A stretch of 64,000 bases of DNA, from the NCBI GenBank assembly GCA_963839285.1, contig CAWIUN010000024.1:62001-126000 (forward strand), given 5' to 3'. Position 1 is the first letter of the stretch. Each line of letters opens with the position of its first letter. Below the pieces are notes generated by a model that worked only from the letters and a program-made list of their open reading frames with translations, was not told the origin of the DNA and did no database searches. Both the position numbers and the translations under genes were made by a program. Shown piece by piece: positions 18,322 through 33,300 of this stretch. Source of the DNA: DASSSQ01 sp963839285 (GTDB lineage: Bacteria; Actinomycetota; Thermoleophilia; Gaiellales; Gaiellaceae).

Positions 18322-21300
18322 GTGACGGGTCTCGTCCTCGCGCTGCACAGTCCTCACCAGACGCTCGTGCCGCGCTTCCTCCAGCCCGCGCTGGGGTCGG
18401 AGACCGACGCCGCAGGCCCCGCCTCGCTCCGCTGGGACGCACGCACCCGCTCCCGTGTCGACGCCGAGGGATTCGCGCTTCGGCACGGGGCGGCGGAGCT
18501 CCGCCTCGACGCCGAGCTCGACGGCACGTCCGGGTGGACGCGCTTCGAGAACGGCGTCACTCGACGCACGAGCTTCGGCAGCCAGACCGTGCTCGTGTCG
18601 CCTCCGAAGCTCGAGGAGTTCCTGACCGTCGACGGGCACCAGGGCCCCCGCACGTGGCGCTGGCGCCTCTCGACCGACCACCTCGAGTCGAGGTCGACCC
18701 CCGACGGCGGCGTCGCGTTGTTCGACTCGAAGGGACGCGCCGCGCCGATGCGGCTCCTGCCCGTCGCGATCCTCGACGGCCGCGGCCTCGACGTGACGCC
18801 GGCAGGGCTCGCCTGGTCGGTCGAGCGGACCACGGCCGGGACGTTCCTCCGGCTCGACCTCGACGACAGCTCGCTCCCGACGCCGTACGTGATCGACCCG
18901 ACGCTCGTCGGCGGCGCCTGGAGCGTGCTCGAGATCAAGAAGGGCACGACGATCACGATCACGAAGCCGGCGGGACTTGCGACCGGCAACGTGATGGTCG
19001 CGCACGTGACGACGCGCGACACCGGCGGCTACACCACGGTCCCGGCCGGTTGGACGCTCGTGACCTCGCAGCCGCTGCCCAACAGCGGCGGCGAGAGCGG
19101 TGTCTGGTACAAGGTCGCGACCGCCTCCGAGCCCGCGAGCTACACGTGGGGCTGGGCCGGGCAGAACGACGCCGTCGGCGCCGTCGGCGCCTACTCGGGG
19201 ACCTGGACCGCCGCGGGGCCGATCGAGTGGCAGGCCGGCGCGTCGACGACGGGAACCTCGAACGCTCCCGGCGGCGGGTCGCTCGACACGACGCTGAACA
19301 ACGACATGCTGCTGCTCCTCGTCGGCGCCGGCAGCAACGCCAACGTCTCGACCACGCCGGCCGGGATGACGAACCGCTACGACCTCACCTCCTCGAGCGG
19401 CGCCCCGAGCGTGCGCGCGAGCGGCCAGGGCTTCGACCAGCAGCTGACGACGGCGGCGACCGGGATCACGCGGAGCTACACGATGACCGGGACTGCGGAC
19501 TGGGCCGCGACGCTGCTCGCGATCAAGCCGGCCGTGACCGCGGTGAGCGCGGCCAACTCGACCGTCTCGGCGAGCCCGGCGTCGGTCGTGGCCGACGGGA
19601 CGACGGCGTCGACGGTCACCGTGACGCTGCGGGACACGAACTCGAACCCGGTCGCCGGCAAGACCGTGACGCTGTCGAAGAGCGGCGGCTCGTCGCGTGA
19701 TCGCGACCGTCAGCGGCACGACGAACGCGGCGGGCCAGGCGACCTTCACGGTCACGGACACCGTCGTCGAGTCGACCACCTATACCGGGCGCGACGCGAC
19801 GGATGCGCTCAACGTGACGCAGACGGCGGCCGTCGGCTTCGTCACCGGCACGTTCGCGAACACGACGCCCCCTTCGATCAGCGGCACGCCGCAGGTCGGC
19901 GTGGCGCTCACCCGCGTCGCCGGAAGCTGGACGCCGACGCCCACGTCGACGACCTACCAGTGGCGCCAGTGCGACGCCGCCGGCGCCAACTGCGCCGACA
20001 TCGCCGGCGCGACCGGCACCTCCTACACGCCCGCCGCCGCCGACCAGGGCAAGACGATCCGCGTCGTCGAGACCGCGGCCAGGACGAACTACACGAACGG
20101 CGTCTCCACGTCGGCCGCCGGCTCGGTCGTGGCCGCGGGCAGCTTCTCGACGACGACGGCGGTCTCGACCAGCGGCACCGCCCAGGTCGGACAGACCCTC
20201 ACCCGCGTCGCCGGCACCTACAGCCCGGTGCCGAGCGGACGCGGCTACCAGTGGCGCCGCTGCGACGCCGCCGGCGCCAACTGCGTCGACATCGCCGGCG
20301 CGACCGGCACCAGCTACGCGCTCGTCGCCGCCGACCAGGGCGCGACGTCCGCGTCGTCGAGACGGTCACCCTCGCCGGCTACACCAACGGCGGCTCCACC
20401 TCGCCGCGAGCGCGACCGTCGCCGCGGGCACGATCTCGACCACCACCGCCGTCTCGGCAGCGGCACCGCCCAGGTCGGACAGACCCTCACCCGCGTCGCC
20501 GGCACCTACTCACCCGCCGGCGGCACGCCGAGCTACCAGTGGCGGCAGTGCGACGCGGCCGGCGCCAACTGCATCGACATCGCCGGCGCCACCGGCACCA
20601 CCTACACGCCGGTCGCCGCCGACCAGGGCAAGACGATCCGCCTCGTCGAGACGATCACCCTCGCCGGCTACAGCACCGCCACCTCCACCTCCGTCGGCGA
20701 CCTCGACCGTCGCCGCCGGCACGATCTCGACCACCACCGCCGCCTCGACCGCCGGCACCGCCCAGGTCGGACAGACCCTCACCCGCGTCGCCGGCACCTA
20801 CAACCCCGCCCGAGCGGACGCCTCCTACCAGTGGCGCCAGTGCGACGCCGCCGGCGCCAACTGCACCGACATCGCCGGCGCCACCGGCACCACCTACACC
20901 CTCCCGCCGCCGACCAGGGCGCGACGATCCGCCTCGTCGAGACCGTCACCCTCGCCGGCTACACCAGCAGCAACCTCCACCTCCTGCCAGTCGCCGACAA
21001 TCGCGGCCGGGACGATCTCGACCAGCACCGGGGTGTCGATCGGCGGCACGCCCCAGGTCGGCGTCGCCCTGACCCGGGTCGCCGGCACCTACAGCCCGAA
21101 CACCGGCACCGCCGGCTACCAGTGGCAGCAGTGCGACGCGGCCGGCAGCAACTGCGCCAGCATCCCCGGCGCGACGAGCACGTCCTACACGGCGGTCGCC
21201 GCCGACCAGGGCAAGACGATCCGCGTGGTCGAGACGATCACCCTCGCCGGCTACACGAGCGGGGGGTCGACCTCCTCGGCCACCGCGGCGGTCGCGGCCG

Positions 21301-24300
21301 GCACGCTCTCGACGACGACCGCGGCCTCGATCAGCGGCACGCCGCAGGTCGGCGTCGCGCTGACGAGGGTCGCCGGCACCTACTCGCCGGCCGGCGGCGC
21401 GCCGTCCTACCAGTGGCGCCAGTGCGACGCCGCCGGCGCGAGCTGCGCCGACATCGCCGGCGCGACCGGCACCTGCTACACGCCGGTCGCGGCCGACCAG
21501 GGCAAGACGATCCGGCTCGTCGAGACGATCGCGCTCGCCGGCTACACGAGCGGCGGCTCCACCTCCGCCGCGAGCTCGACGGTCGCCGCCGGGGACTTCT
21601 CGACGACGACCGGCGTCTCGACGAGCGGCACGGCCCAGGTCGGGCAGACGCTGACGCGGGCCGCCGGCACCTACAGCCCGGTTCCCAGCGGCCGCACCTA
21701 CCAGTGGCGCCAGTGCGACCCCGCGGGCGCCAACTGTGTCGACATCTCCGGCGCGACCGGCACCTCCTACACCCCGGTCGCCGCCGACCAGGGCAAGACG
21801 ATCCGGGTCGTCGAGACGATCACCCTCGCCGGCTACGCCAACGGCGGCTCGACCTCCGCCGCGGCCTCCAGCACCGTCGCCGCCGGCAGCGATCTCGACC
21901 ACCACGGCCGCGTCGATCAGCGGCACGCCGCAGGTCGGCGTCGACGCTGAGCGCGGGTCGCGGGCACCTACTGCCCCGGCCGGGCGGCACGCCCTCCTAC
22001 CAGTGGCGCCAGTGCGACGCAGCCGGCAACAACTGTGTCAGACATCCCCGGCGCCACCGGCACCAGCTACACCCCGGTCGCCGCCGACCAGGGCAAGACG
22101 ATCCGCCTCGTCGAGACGATCACGCTCGCCGGCTACACCAACGGCGGCCTCCACCTCTTCGGCCTCGGCGACGGTCGCCGCCGGCACGATCATCGACGAC
22201 GACGGCGCGTCGATCGAGCGGCACGCCGCAGGTCGGCGTCCCGCTGACCCGCGTGGCGGGCACCTACTCGCCCGCCGGCGGCACGCCCAGCTTCCAGTGG
22301 CGCCAGTGCGACGCCGCCGGCGCCAACTGCGCCGACATCGCCGGCGCCACCGGCACCTCCTACACGCCGGTCGCCGCCGACCAGGGCACGACGATCCGCC
22401 TCGTCGAGACGATCACGCTCGCCGGCTACACCAGCGGCGGCTCCACCTCGGCCGACCGCGGCGACCGTCGCCGCCGGCAGCGATCTCGACCACCACCGGC
22501 GCCTCGACCGGCGGCACCGCCCAGGTCGGGCAGACGCTGACGCGGGCCGCCGGCACCTACAGCCCGGCGCCCACCGGCCGCACCTACCAGTGGCGCCAAT
22601 GCGACGCCGCCGGCGCCAACTGCACCGACATCTCCGGCGCCAACGAGCACGAGCTACACGCCTCGTCGCGGCCGACCAGGGCAAGACCATCCGCGTCGTC
22701 GAGACGTCCGCTCGCCGGCTACACCAACGGCAGCTCGACCTCCGCCGCGTCCTCGACGGTCGCCGCCGGCGCGCTCTCGAGCACCCTCGCCCCCTCCTTC
22801 ACCGGCACGCTCGCCGTTGGCCAGACGCTGAGCGCCGTGACCGGCAGCTGGAGCCCGGCCCCTGACTCGACGAGCCACCAGTGGGTGCAGTGCGACGCCG
22901 CCGGCGCCAACTGCAACCCGATCCTCGGCCAGACCGGCCCCACCTACACGCTCGTCGCCGGCGACCAGGCAAAGACGATCCGGCTCGACCAGACCGCGAC
23001 CAAGACCGGCTATGCAAGCGACACGCGCAGCTCGACCGTCAGCGGCCAGGTCGCCGCCGGCACGATCTCGACCACCACCGCCGCCTCGACCGGCGGCACC
23101 GCCCAGGTCGGACAGACCCTCACCCGCGTCGCCGGCACCTACGCACCCGCCGGCGGCACGCCGAGCTACCAGTGGCGGCAGTGCGACACGGCCGGCGCCA
23201 ACTGCGTCGACATCGCCGGCGCCACCGGCACCAGCTACACGCCGGTCGCCGCCGACCAGGGCAAGACGATCCGCCTCGTCGAGACGATCACCCTCGCCGG
23301 CTACAGCAACGCCACCTCCACCTCGGCGGCGACCTCGACCGTCGCCGCCGGCACGATCTCGACCACCACCGCCGCCTCGACCAGCGGCACCGCCCAGGTC
23401 GGCCAGACCCTCACCCGCGTCGCCGGCACCTACTCCCCCGCCGGCGGGACGCCCTCCTACCAGTGGCGCCGCTGCGACGCCGCCGGCGCCAACTGCACCG
23501 ACATCGCCGGCGCCACCGGCACCACCTACACCCTCCTCGCCGCCGACCAGGGCGCGACGATCCGCCTCGTCGAGACCATCACCCTCGCCGGCTACACCCC
23601 CACCAGCTCCACCTCGAGCCAGACCACCGCCGTCGCCGCCGGCACGCTCACGAGCACGCTCGCGCCTTCCGTCACCGGGACGGCGGCGGTCGGCGGGACG
23701 TTGAGCGCAGTCACAGGCACCTGGAGCCCCGGCACCCGACTCGACGAGCTACCAGTGGGTGCGGTGCGACGGCGCCGGCGCGAACTGCAACCCGATCCTC
23801 GGTCAGACCGGTTCCGGCTACACGCTCGTCGCCGGCGACGAGGGCGCGACGATCCGGCTCGACCAGACGGCGTCGAGGGCCGGCTACGCAGACGACACCC
23901 GCAGCTCGAGCGTCGGCGCGCAGGTGACGGCGGGCACGCTCACGACGACGACCGCCGTCTCGACGAGCGGCACGGCAGCGGTCGGCCAGACGCTCACCCG
24001 CGTCGCCGGCACCTACGCCCCGTCCGGCGGAACGGCCTCCTACCGGTGGCGGCGCTGCGACGCGGCCGGCGCCAACTGCGTCGACATCGCAGGCGCCACC
24101 GGCACGAGCTACGCGCTCGTCGCGGCGGACGAGGGCGCGACGATCCGCCTCGTCGAGACCGTCTCGCTGGCGGGGTACGACGACGGGGGCTCGACCTCGG
24201 CGGCGAGCTCGGCCGTCGCCGCCGGCACGATCTCGACCGGCACGGCCGTGTCGATCGGCGGGACGCCGCAGGTCGGCGGGACGCTGACGCGCGTCGCCGG

Positions 24301-27300
24301 CACCTACACGCCGAACACCGGCACGCGCAGCTACCAGTGGCGCAGGTGCGACTCGGGCGGCGCGGCCTGCGCCGACCTCACCGGCGCGACCGGCACGAGC
24401 TACACGGTCGTCGGCGCGGACAAGAACGCGACGATCCGCGTGGTCGAGACGGTCGTCCTCGCCGGCTACGCCGACGCAGGCTCCACCTCCGCGGCGGCCG
24501 GGCCGGTCCCGAACACGGCGCCGAGCATGAGCGGCATCGTCCTCTCGACGACGACGCCGACGACGGACCAGACGCTGACCGCCACCCCCAGCTCGACCGA
24601 CCCCGACGGCGACACGGTCACCTACGGCTACCAGTGGCAGAGAAACGGCAGCGACATCGCCGGCGCCACCGGCGCCAGCCTCGACCTCTCCCAGCCCGGC
24701 AACGGCGACAAGAACGACGCGATCACCGTCACCGTGACGCCCGACGACGGCTCGCTCGCCGGCGCACCGCTGACCTCGGCGGCGGCGACCGTGCAGAACA
24801 CGGCGCCGAGCATGAGCGGCATCGTCCTCTCGACGACGACGCCGACGACGGACCAGACGCTGACCGCCACCCCCAGCTCGACCGACCCCGACGGCGACAC
24901 CGTCACCTACGGCTACCAGTGGCAGAGAAACGGCAGCGACATCGCCGGAGCCACCGGCGCCAGCCTCGACCTCTCCCAGCCCGGCAACGGCGACAAGAAC
25001 GACGCGATCACCGTCACCGTGACGCCCGACGACGGCTCGCTCGCCGGCGCCCCGCTGACCTCGGCGGCGGCGACCGTGCAGAACACCGCGCCCGTCCTCG
25101 ACCTGGTGGCGATCCCGGAGGCCTCGCCGAAGACCGGCGACACGATCTCCGTCGCGATCACGAGCCACGACGACGACCTCGACTCGCTCGGCTACGCCTA
25201 CCAGTGGCGGCGGAACGGGGTCGACATCGCGGGCGAGACCGGCGCGACGCTCGACCTCTCCGTCCTCGGCAACGGCGACAGGGGCGACTCGATCACCGTC
25301 CGCGTGACGGCGGGCGACGGCGCCGCGAGCTCCACCCCGGTCGTCTCCGGCGCGCGCGTCGTCGCCGACTCGGCGCCGACCCTCGACAGCGTCTCGATCA
25401 CGCAGGCCGCGCCGCAGACCGACGACACGCTCTCGGCGTCGGCGAGCTCGACCGACCCCGACGGAGACACGGTCACCTACAGCTACCAGTGGCGGAGAAA
25501 CGGCAGCGACATCCCCGGCGCCACCGGCGCCACGCTCGATCTGTCGCAGGCCGGCAACGGCGACAAGAACGACGGGATCGAGGTGCGCGTCGTCGCGAGC
25601 GACGGCACGCTCTCGTCCGCCCCGTCGACGTCGGCCGCCGTGACCGTGCAGAACTCGCCGCCGACGGCGACCGTGTCGCTCGCGCCGGCTTCGCCGACGA
25701 CGAACGGCACGCTGACCGCGACGGCCTCCGGGGCCGACGCCGACGGCGACGCGGTCACGTTCAGCTACGTCTGGAAGGTGAACGGCTCGGTCGTCGCCGG
25801 CGCCACCGGACCTGCCCTCGACCTCTCGCAGGCGGGCCACGGCGACGCGGGCGACACCGTCACCGTCGAGGCGACCCCGAACGACGGCACGGGCGACGGC
25901 TCCGCCGCGAGCGACAGCGCCACGGTCGCGAACTCCGCGCCGACCGCGACCGTGTCGCTCGACAGCGCCGGCCCGGCGACGAACGACACGCTGAGCGCGA
26001 CCGCCTCGAGCAGCGACCCGGACGGCGACGCCGTCACGCTCGCCTACGTCTGGAAGGTGAACGGCTCGGTCGTCGCCGGCGCCACCGGACCTGCCCTCGA
26101 CCTCTCGCAGGCGGGCCACGGCGACGCGGGCGACACCGTCACCGTCGAGGTGACGCCGAGCGACGGCAGCGTCGACGGCTCTGCCGCGACCGACAGCGCC
26201 ACCGTCGCGAACAGCGCCCCGACGGCCACGGTCTCGCTCGCCCCCGCCTCGCCGACCACGAACGACACGCTGACCGCGACGGCCTCCGGGCGCCGACGCC
26301 GACGGCGACGCCGTCACGTTCGGCTACGTCTGGAAGGTGAACGGCTCGGTCGTCGCCGGCGCCACCGGACCTGCCCTCGACCTCTCGCAGGCGGGCCACG
26401 GCGACGCCGGCGACACCGTCACCGTCGAGGCGACCCCCAACGACGGCAGCGCCGACGGCAGCGCCGCGACCGACGCCGTCACGATCGCCAACTCGGCGCC
26501 CGTCGTCGACAGCGTCTCGATCGACGAGATCTCGCCCGCCACCGACGACACCCTCCACGCAACCGTCGCCTCACACGACGACGACGGCGACGCGGTCACC
26601 TATGCCTACCAGTGGCTCGCGAACGGCACCCCGATCGCGGGGCAGACCGGGGCGACGCTCGACCTCTCCGTCCCCGGCAACGGCGACAGGAGCGACGACG
26701 TCAGCCTCCGCGTCACCCCCGGCGACGGAACCGACACCGGCACCGCAGCCACCTCCGCCGCCGTCACCGTCGTGGACACGGCTCCGACGGCCACCGTCTC
26801 GCTCGCGCCCGCGTCGCCGACGACCGACGCCCTGCTGACGGCAACGCCGTCCGGCTCGGACGCCGACGGAGACACGGTCACCTTCACCTACGTCTGGAAG
26901 CTGGACGGCACCGTCGTCGCGGGGGCCGCGGGCGCGACCCTCGACCTCTCCGTGGCCGGCCACGGCGACAGGGGCCAGACCGTCAGCGTCGAGGCGACGC
27001 CGGCCGACGGCACGCTGAGCGGCTCGGCGGCGACCGCGTCGGGGGTCGTCGCGAACACCGCGCCGGCCGCGACGGTCGCACTGACCCCGGCGCTGCCGCA
27101 GACGACCGACACGATGACGGCCACGGTGAGCGCCTCGGACGCCGACGGCGATCCGCTCACCTACACCTACGTCTGGAGGCTCAACGGCTCCGCCGTGCGG
27201 ACGACGTCGGCGAGCGCGTCGACGACCGACACGCTCGACCTCGGCGGCACCGCCGCGACGGGCGACACGGTCAGCGTCGAGGTGACGCCCACCGACGGGA

Positions 27301-30300
27301 CGCTGGCGGGGTCGACCGCGAGCGCCTCGAAGACGGTCGGCAACGCGGCTCCCGTCGTCGACCAGGTCGCGATCGACAAGGCCGCGCCGACGACGAACGA
27401 GACGCTCACGGCCTCCGTCGTCGCGCACGACGACGACGCCGACGCGCTCACCTACGCCTATCAGTGGCAGCGGAACGGCGTCGACGTGCCGTTCGCGACC
27501 GGCTCGACCTTCGACCTCTCGGTCCTCGGCCACGGCGACAGGGGCGAATCGATCACCGTGCGCGTGACCGCGAACGACGGCACCGTCGACTCGGCGCCTG
27601 TCATCTCCCCCGCCTCGACGGTCGCGAACTCGGCGCCGGTCGTCGACAGCGCCTCGATCGCCGAGACCGCGCCGGCGACCGGCGACACGCTGCACGCGTC
27701 CGCGACCGTGCACGACGACGACGGCGACGCGGTGGCGCTCTCCTACCGCTGGCTGCAGAACGGCTCCCCGCTCGCCGGTGAGACCGGCTCGACGCTCGAC
27801 CTCTCGGTCGCGGGCAACGGCGACGCCGGCGACACCGTCACCGTCGAGGCGACCCCGAACGACGGCACGACGGACGGCGCCGCCGCGAGCGACTCGGTCA
27901 CCGTCGCCAACACCGCGCCGACCGCGACCGTCTCGCTCGCCCCCGCCTCGCCGAAGACCAACGACACACTGACCGCGACCGCGCTCCGGCAGCGACGCCG
28001 ACGGCGACACCGTCACGCTCGCCTACGTCTGGAAGCTGAACGGCACGATCGTCGCCGGCGCCACCGGCTCGACGCTCGACCTCTCGCAGGCAGGCCACGG
28101 CGACGCCGGCGACACCGTCACCGTCGAGGCGACCCCGGACGACGGCAGCACCGACGGCGCCGCCGCGACCGACACGCGCCACCGTCGCCAACTCCGCCCC
28201 GACCGCGAGCGTGGCCCTCGACGACACCGCGCCGCGGACGAACGCGATCCTGACCGCGACCGCGAGCGGCTCCGACGCCGACGGCGACGCGATCGCCTAC
28301 ACCTACGTCTGGAAGGTGAACGGCTCGACGGTGCAGACGACGGCCGGCACGAGCTCCACGACCGACACGCTCGACCTCGCGCAGGCGGGCAACGGCGACG
28401 ACGGCGACACCGTCACCGTCGAGGTGACCGCGACCGACGGGACGGCGACCTCGCCCGCCGCGACCGCGACCGCGACCGTGGGCACGAACACCCTGCCGAC
28501 CGCGACCGTCGCGCTCGACTCCGCGGCGCCGAGGACGGGCGACACCCTGACCGCGACCGCGGCCGACGGCCGACGCCGACGCCGATCCGGTCACGCTCAC
28601 CTACGTCTGGAAGGTGAACGGCACGACGGTGAAGACGACCTCCGGCACGCTCTCGCCGACGAGCACGCTCGACCTCTCGCAGGCCGGCAACGGCGACAAG
28701 GGCGAGACCGTCACGGTCGACGTGATCCCGAACGACGGCTTCGGCAGCGGCGCCGCGGCGACCGACTCCGCGGTCGTCGCGAACACCGCGCCCGTCGTCG
28801 ACTCGGTCGCGATCGACCAGGGCGCCCCGCACACGAACGACACGCTCACCGTCACCGCCACCGCCCACGACGTCGACGGCGGCGACACGCTCGCCTACGG
28901 CTACCAGTGGCTGAAGGACGGCTCGCCGATCTTCGGCGCCACCGGCGCGACGCTCGACCTCTCGGTGCTCGGCAACGGCGACCGGGGCGAGGGCATCTCG
29001 GTCGACGTCACCGCCGACGACGCGACCGCGACCAGCCCGGCGCTCCGCTCGGCGGCCGTGACGATCCTCGACTCGGCGCCGAGCGCCGCCGTCACCCTCT
29101 CCCCCGCCTCGCCGCTGACGAACGACACGCTCGCCGCCTCGGCGACCGGCAGCGACCCCGACCTCGACCCGGTCACGCTCGCCTACGCGTGGACGGTCGC
29201 GGGCGGCCCCGTCGCCGGCGCGACCGGCAGCTCGCTCGACCTCGGCCCGCGGGCCACGGCGACAAGGGGCAGGTCGTCGCCGTCCACGTGACGCCGGACG
29301 ACGGCACCCTCGCCGGCGCCGACGCGGTCGCGAGCGAGACCGTCGCCAACTCCGCCCCGACCGTCGCCCAGACGACGCCGGCCGGCGGCACCCTGACGAA
29401 CGACGCGACGCCGACGCTGGCGGCGACCTTCGCCGACCCCGACGGCGACACCGGCTCGGTCGACGTCCGGATCTGCGCCGACGGCGGCTGCGCGACGGTG
29501 CTCGACACGGCCTCGAGCCCGGCCGGCCTCGCCGCGGGCGCCGAGGGGTCGGCGACGATCTCGGCCGGCGCGCTGACCGCCGACGGCACCTACTACTGGC
29601 AGGCGCGCTCGAGCGACGCCGACGGCGCCGTCTCGGCCTGGTCGGCGAGCCGCGCCCTGACGCTCGACACGACGCCGCCGGCCGTCCAGGTCGACACGGC
29701 TCCGGCCGACCCGAGCGCGAGCGCCTCGGCGAGCATCGCCTTCTCGGCCGAGCCCGGCGCGACGCTCGAGTGCAGCCTCGACGGCGGCGCCTTCGCGGCC
29801 TGCAGCTCGCCCGCCTCGCCGAGCGGCCTCGCCGACGGGTCGCACGACTTCCGCGTCCGCGCGACCGACGCCGCCGGCAACAGCGCCACGGCGACCGCGA
29901 GCTGGACGGTCGACACCCAGGATCCGACGATCTCGATCACGAGCCCGGCCGGCGCCTACGTCGCCGCCCCGACCCCGGTCGCCGCGACCGCCGACGACAC
30001 CGGCACCGGCGTCGCCGCCGTCGACTTCGAGCAGTGCGCCGACACGAGCGCCGGCTGCTCGAGCGGCGTCTGGAGCGCGATCGGCACCGCCGCCGCCGCC
30101 CCGTGGCAGGTCGCCTGGCCGCTGCCCGGCGACGGCAACCGCGCCCTGCGCGCGACCGCGACCGACGGCGGCCGGCCACACCGCCAGCGCGATCGTCGAC
30201 GTCGTCGTCGACCAGACCGCCCCGACCGGCTCGCTGACCGACCCCGGCGCCTACGCCCGCGCGACCGTCGCCCTGACCGCGGCCGCCGCCGACGCGACGA

Positions 30301-33300
30301 GCGGGGTCGACTCGGTCGACTTCCAGTGGTCGCCGGCCGGCGCGGGCACCTGGACGACCTTCGCCACCGACGCGACCGCCCCGTACGCGGCCTCGCTCGA
30401 CACGACCGCGCTGCCGGGCGACGGCTCCTACGACCTGCGCGTCTTCGTCACCGACCGGGCCGGCAACGTCCACGCGGCCCCGCTCGCGACGCCGGTGCTC
30501 GTCGACAACACGCCGCCGACCGCCGCGATGACGGCGCCGCCCGCCTACGTCACCGGCACCGTCTCGATCGCCTCGACCCGGAGCGACGCCGGCTCGGGCA
30601 TCGACACCGTCGACTACCAGTACCGCGCGAGCGGCGACCCGACCTGGCACCCGACCCCGGCGGCCTGGGACACGACCGCTCCTGCACGGCACCGTCGAGC
30701 TCCGCGCCGTCGTCCGCGACCGGGCCGGCAACGAGACCGACACGGCGCCGGTCGACCACCTACGTCGACCACGAGCCGCCGGCGACGACCGACGACGCGC
30801 CGGCCTCGTGGCAGCGGACGCCGGTCGACGTGCACCTGTCCGCGACCGACACCGAGTCGGGCGTCGACCACAGCGAGTACTCGGTCGACGGCGGCCCCTA
30901 CGTCAGCGGCTCGACCGTCTCGATCCCGGCTCCGGCCGACCACTCGTGGGACGGCACCCACACGATCTCGTACCGCTCCCGGGACGTCGCCGGCAACCTC
31001 GAGCCGGCGAAGTCGACCCAGGTCCTGATCGACACGACGGCGCCGACCGCGTCGATCACCGACCCCGGCAGCCTCCTGAAGGGGACGGTGACGCTCGCCT
31101 CGACGACCGCCGACGCGCTCTCGGGGCTGCAGTCGGTCACCTACCAGGCCAAGCTCTCCTCGGCCGACGACACGACCTGGGCGCAGGTCGCGAGCCCGCT
31201 CGACACGCACTCGCTCGCCGACGGCGTCTACGACCTCCGCGTGGTCGCGGTCGACAACGCCGCGAACGGCTTCGCCTCCCCGTCCGTCCAGAACGTCCGG
31301 ATCGACAACACCGCCCCGACGACGACCGACGACGCGCCGGGCAGCGCCAGCGCGAGCGACGTCACCGTCACCCTGAGCGCGACCGACGCCGGCTCGGGCG
31401 TCTCCGCGACGAGCTACGAGGTCGACGGCGGCGGCGTCCAGAGCGGCACCTCGGTCACGATCACCGCCCCGTCCGACCACTCGAACGACGGCGAGCACAC
31501 GATCGCCTACTGGTCGACCGACGCCGCCGGCAACGTCGAGGCGCAGAAGACCGCCGCCGTCGTGATCGACACGACGCCGCCGAGCGGCCCCGCCCTCGAC
31601 CCGGGCACCGTCCTCAGCGGCCCCGTCCACCTCGAGGCCTCGCCGACCGACCCGGACGTCGCCTCGGTCGAGTTCCAGGTCTCGCCGGCCGGCGCCGGCA
31701 CCTGGACCTCGATCGACACGGTCACGGCCGCGCCGTACGAGACCGAATGGGACACGACCTCGGTCGCCGACGGCGCCTACGACCTGCGGGTCCTGATCAC
31801 CGACGGCGTCGGCAACACCTCGACGACGAGCCTCGACGGCAAGACCGTCGACAACACCGCGCCGGACACGGCCGTCGTCACCGCCCCGGCCGCAGGCGGC
31901 GTCCGCTCCGGCACGATCGCGCTCGCCGCTGCCGCCTCCGACGCGACCTCGGGCGTCGCCTCGGTCGCCTTCCAGGTCAAGGTCTCCGGCGCGGCCTCCT
32001 TCTCGACCGTCGCCACGGACACGTCCGGCCCCTGGTCGGCGAGCTGGGACTCGACGGCCGCGCCCGACGGCCCGGTCGAGATCCAGGTCGTCGTCACCGA
32101 CGCCGCCGGCAACTCGACCACCTCCGCCGAGCCGGACGATCACGGTCGACAACGACGCGCCGACGATCTCGCTGACCGGCCTCCCGAGCGCGGTCTCGGG
32201 CGTCGCCAACCTGTCCGTCTCGACCTCGGCCGACACCGCCACCGTCAACTACGAGCGCAGCCCGGCCGGCGTCGGCGTCTGGACGACGATCGGCACCGCC
32301 GCGGCCTCCCCGTTCGGGCTCGCCTGGACGACGAGCGGCGTCACCGACGGCAGCTACGACCTGCGCGCGGTCGCCGTCGACGGCAGCGGCAACACGGGCA
32401 CGAGCGCGGTCGTGACGGTCACCGTCGACAACGCCGACCCGTCCGGCTCGCTGACCCAGCCCGCGTTGAGCGCGACCGTCGGCGGGCCGGCCGTGCAGCT
32501 CGTCGCCACCGCGACCGACAGCGGCTCCGGCGTCGCCTCCGTCGCCTTCCGCTGGCGGCAGCCGTCCGGGCCCTGGAACGACCTCTCGACCGCGACCTCG
32601 GCGCCGTACACGGCCGCCTGGGACACGACCGGCCTCGCCTCCGGCCCCTACGACCTCGCGATCCTCGTCACCGACAACGCCGGCAATACGTTCCTGCTGC
32701 CGCCACGCCAGGTGACCGTCGACGCGACCGCCCCGAGCGTCTCGCTGGCCGCGATCCCGGCCTCGATCTCGGGCTCGGCGGCCCTGTCGGCGACGGCCGG
32801 CGGCCGCGGCGTCGCCGCGTCGTCTTCGAGCGGCGCCCGGCCGGCGGCTCGACCTGGACGGAGATCGCGGCGGCGGCGAGCGCGCCGTTCGTCGTCACCT
32901 TCGACAGCACCGCGGTCGGCGACGGCGACTACGACTTCCGCGCCGTCGCCTACGACGGCTTCGGCAACGCCTCGGTCTCCGAGCAGGACGGCGTCCGCGT
33001 CGACAACGCGCTGCCCTACGTCGTCTCCTCGAGCCCGGCGGACGGCGCGCTCGTCACCTCGCTCTCGACGATCACCGTCACCGTCAGCGAGGCGGTCGCC
33101 TCGGTCACCGGCTCGGCGCTCGACGGGACGCCGGTCGGCGCGCCCGCGATCGCCGGGACGACCCTGACCTACTCGCTCGCCGCGCTCGCCGACGGCGACC
33201 ACGCGCTGACGGGCACGCTCACCGACCTCGGCGGCCACACCCGCCCGTTCCGGGTCAACGTCACCGTCTGGAGCGGCGCAGTCACCGGCACGCCCGCGAT

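Noticed and set aside
23711..26317. Long open frames on the minus strand opposite the giant gene
   Set aside because: They encode low-complexity Arg/Gly/Val sequence, mirror the repeat period of the plus strand and lack ribosome-binding sites; they are antisense shadows of GC-rich codon usage.
19860..29365. Regular direct repeats resembling a CRISPR or other repeat array
   Set aside because: The period is about 280-293 bases, in phase with codons, and the repeats translate into Ig-like domains; there are no short palindromic repeats, unique spacers or cas genes.
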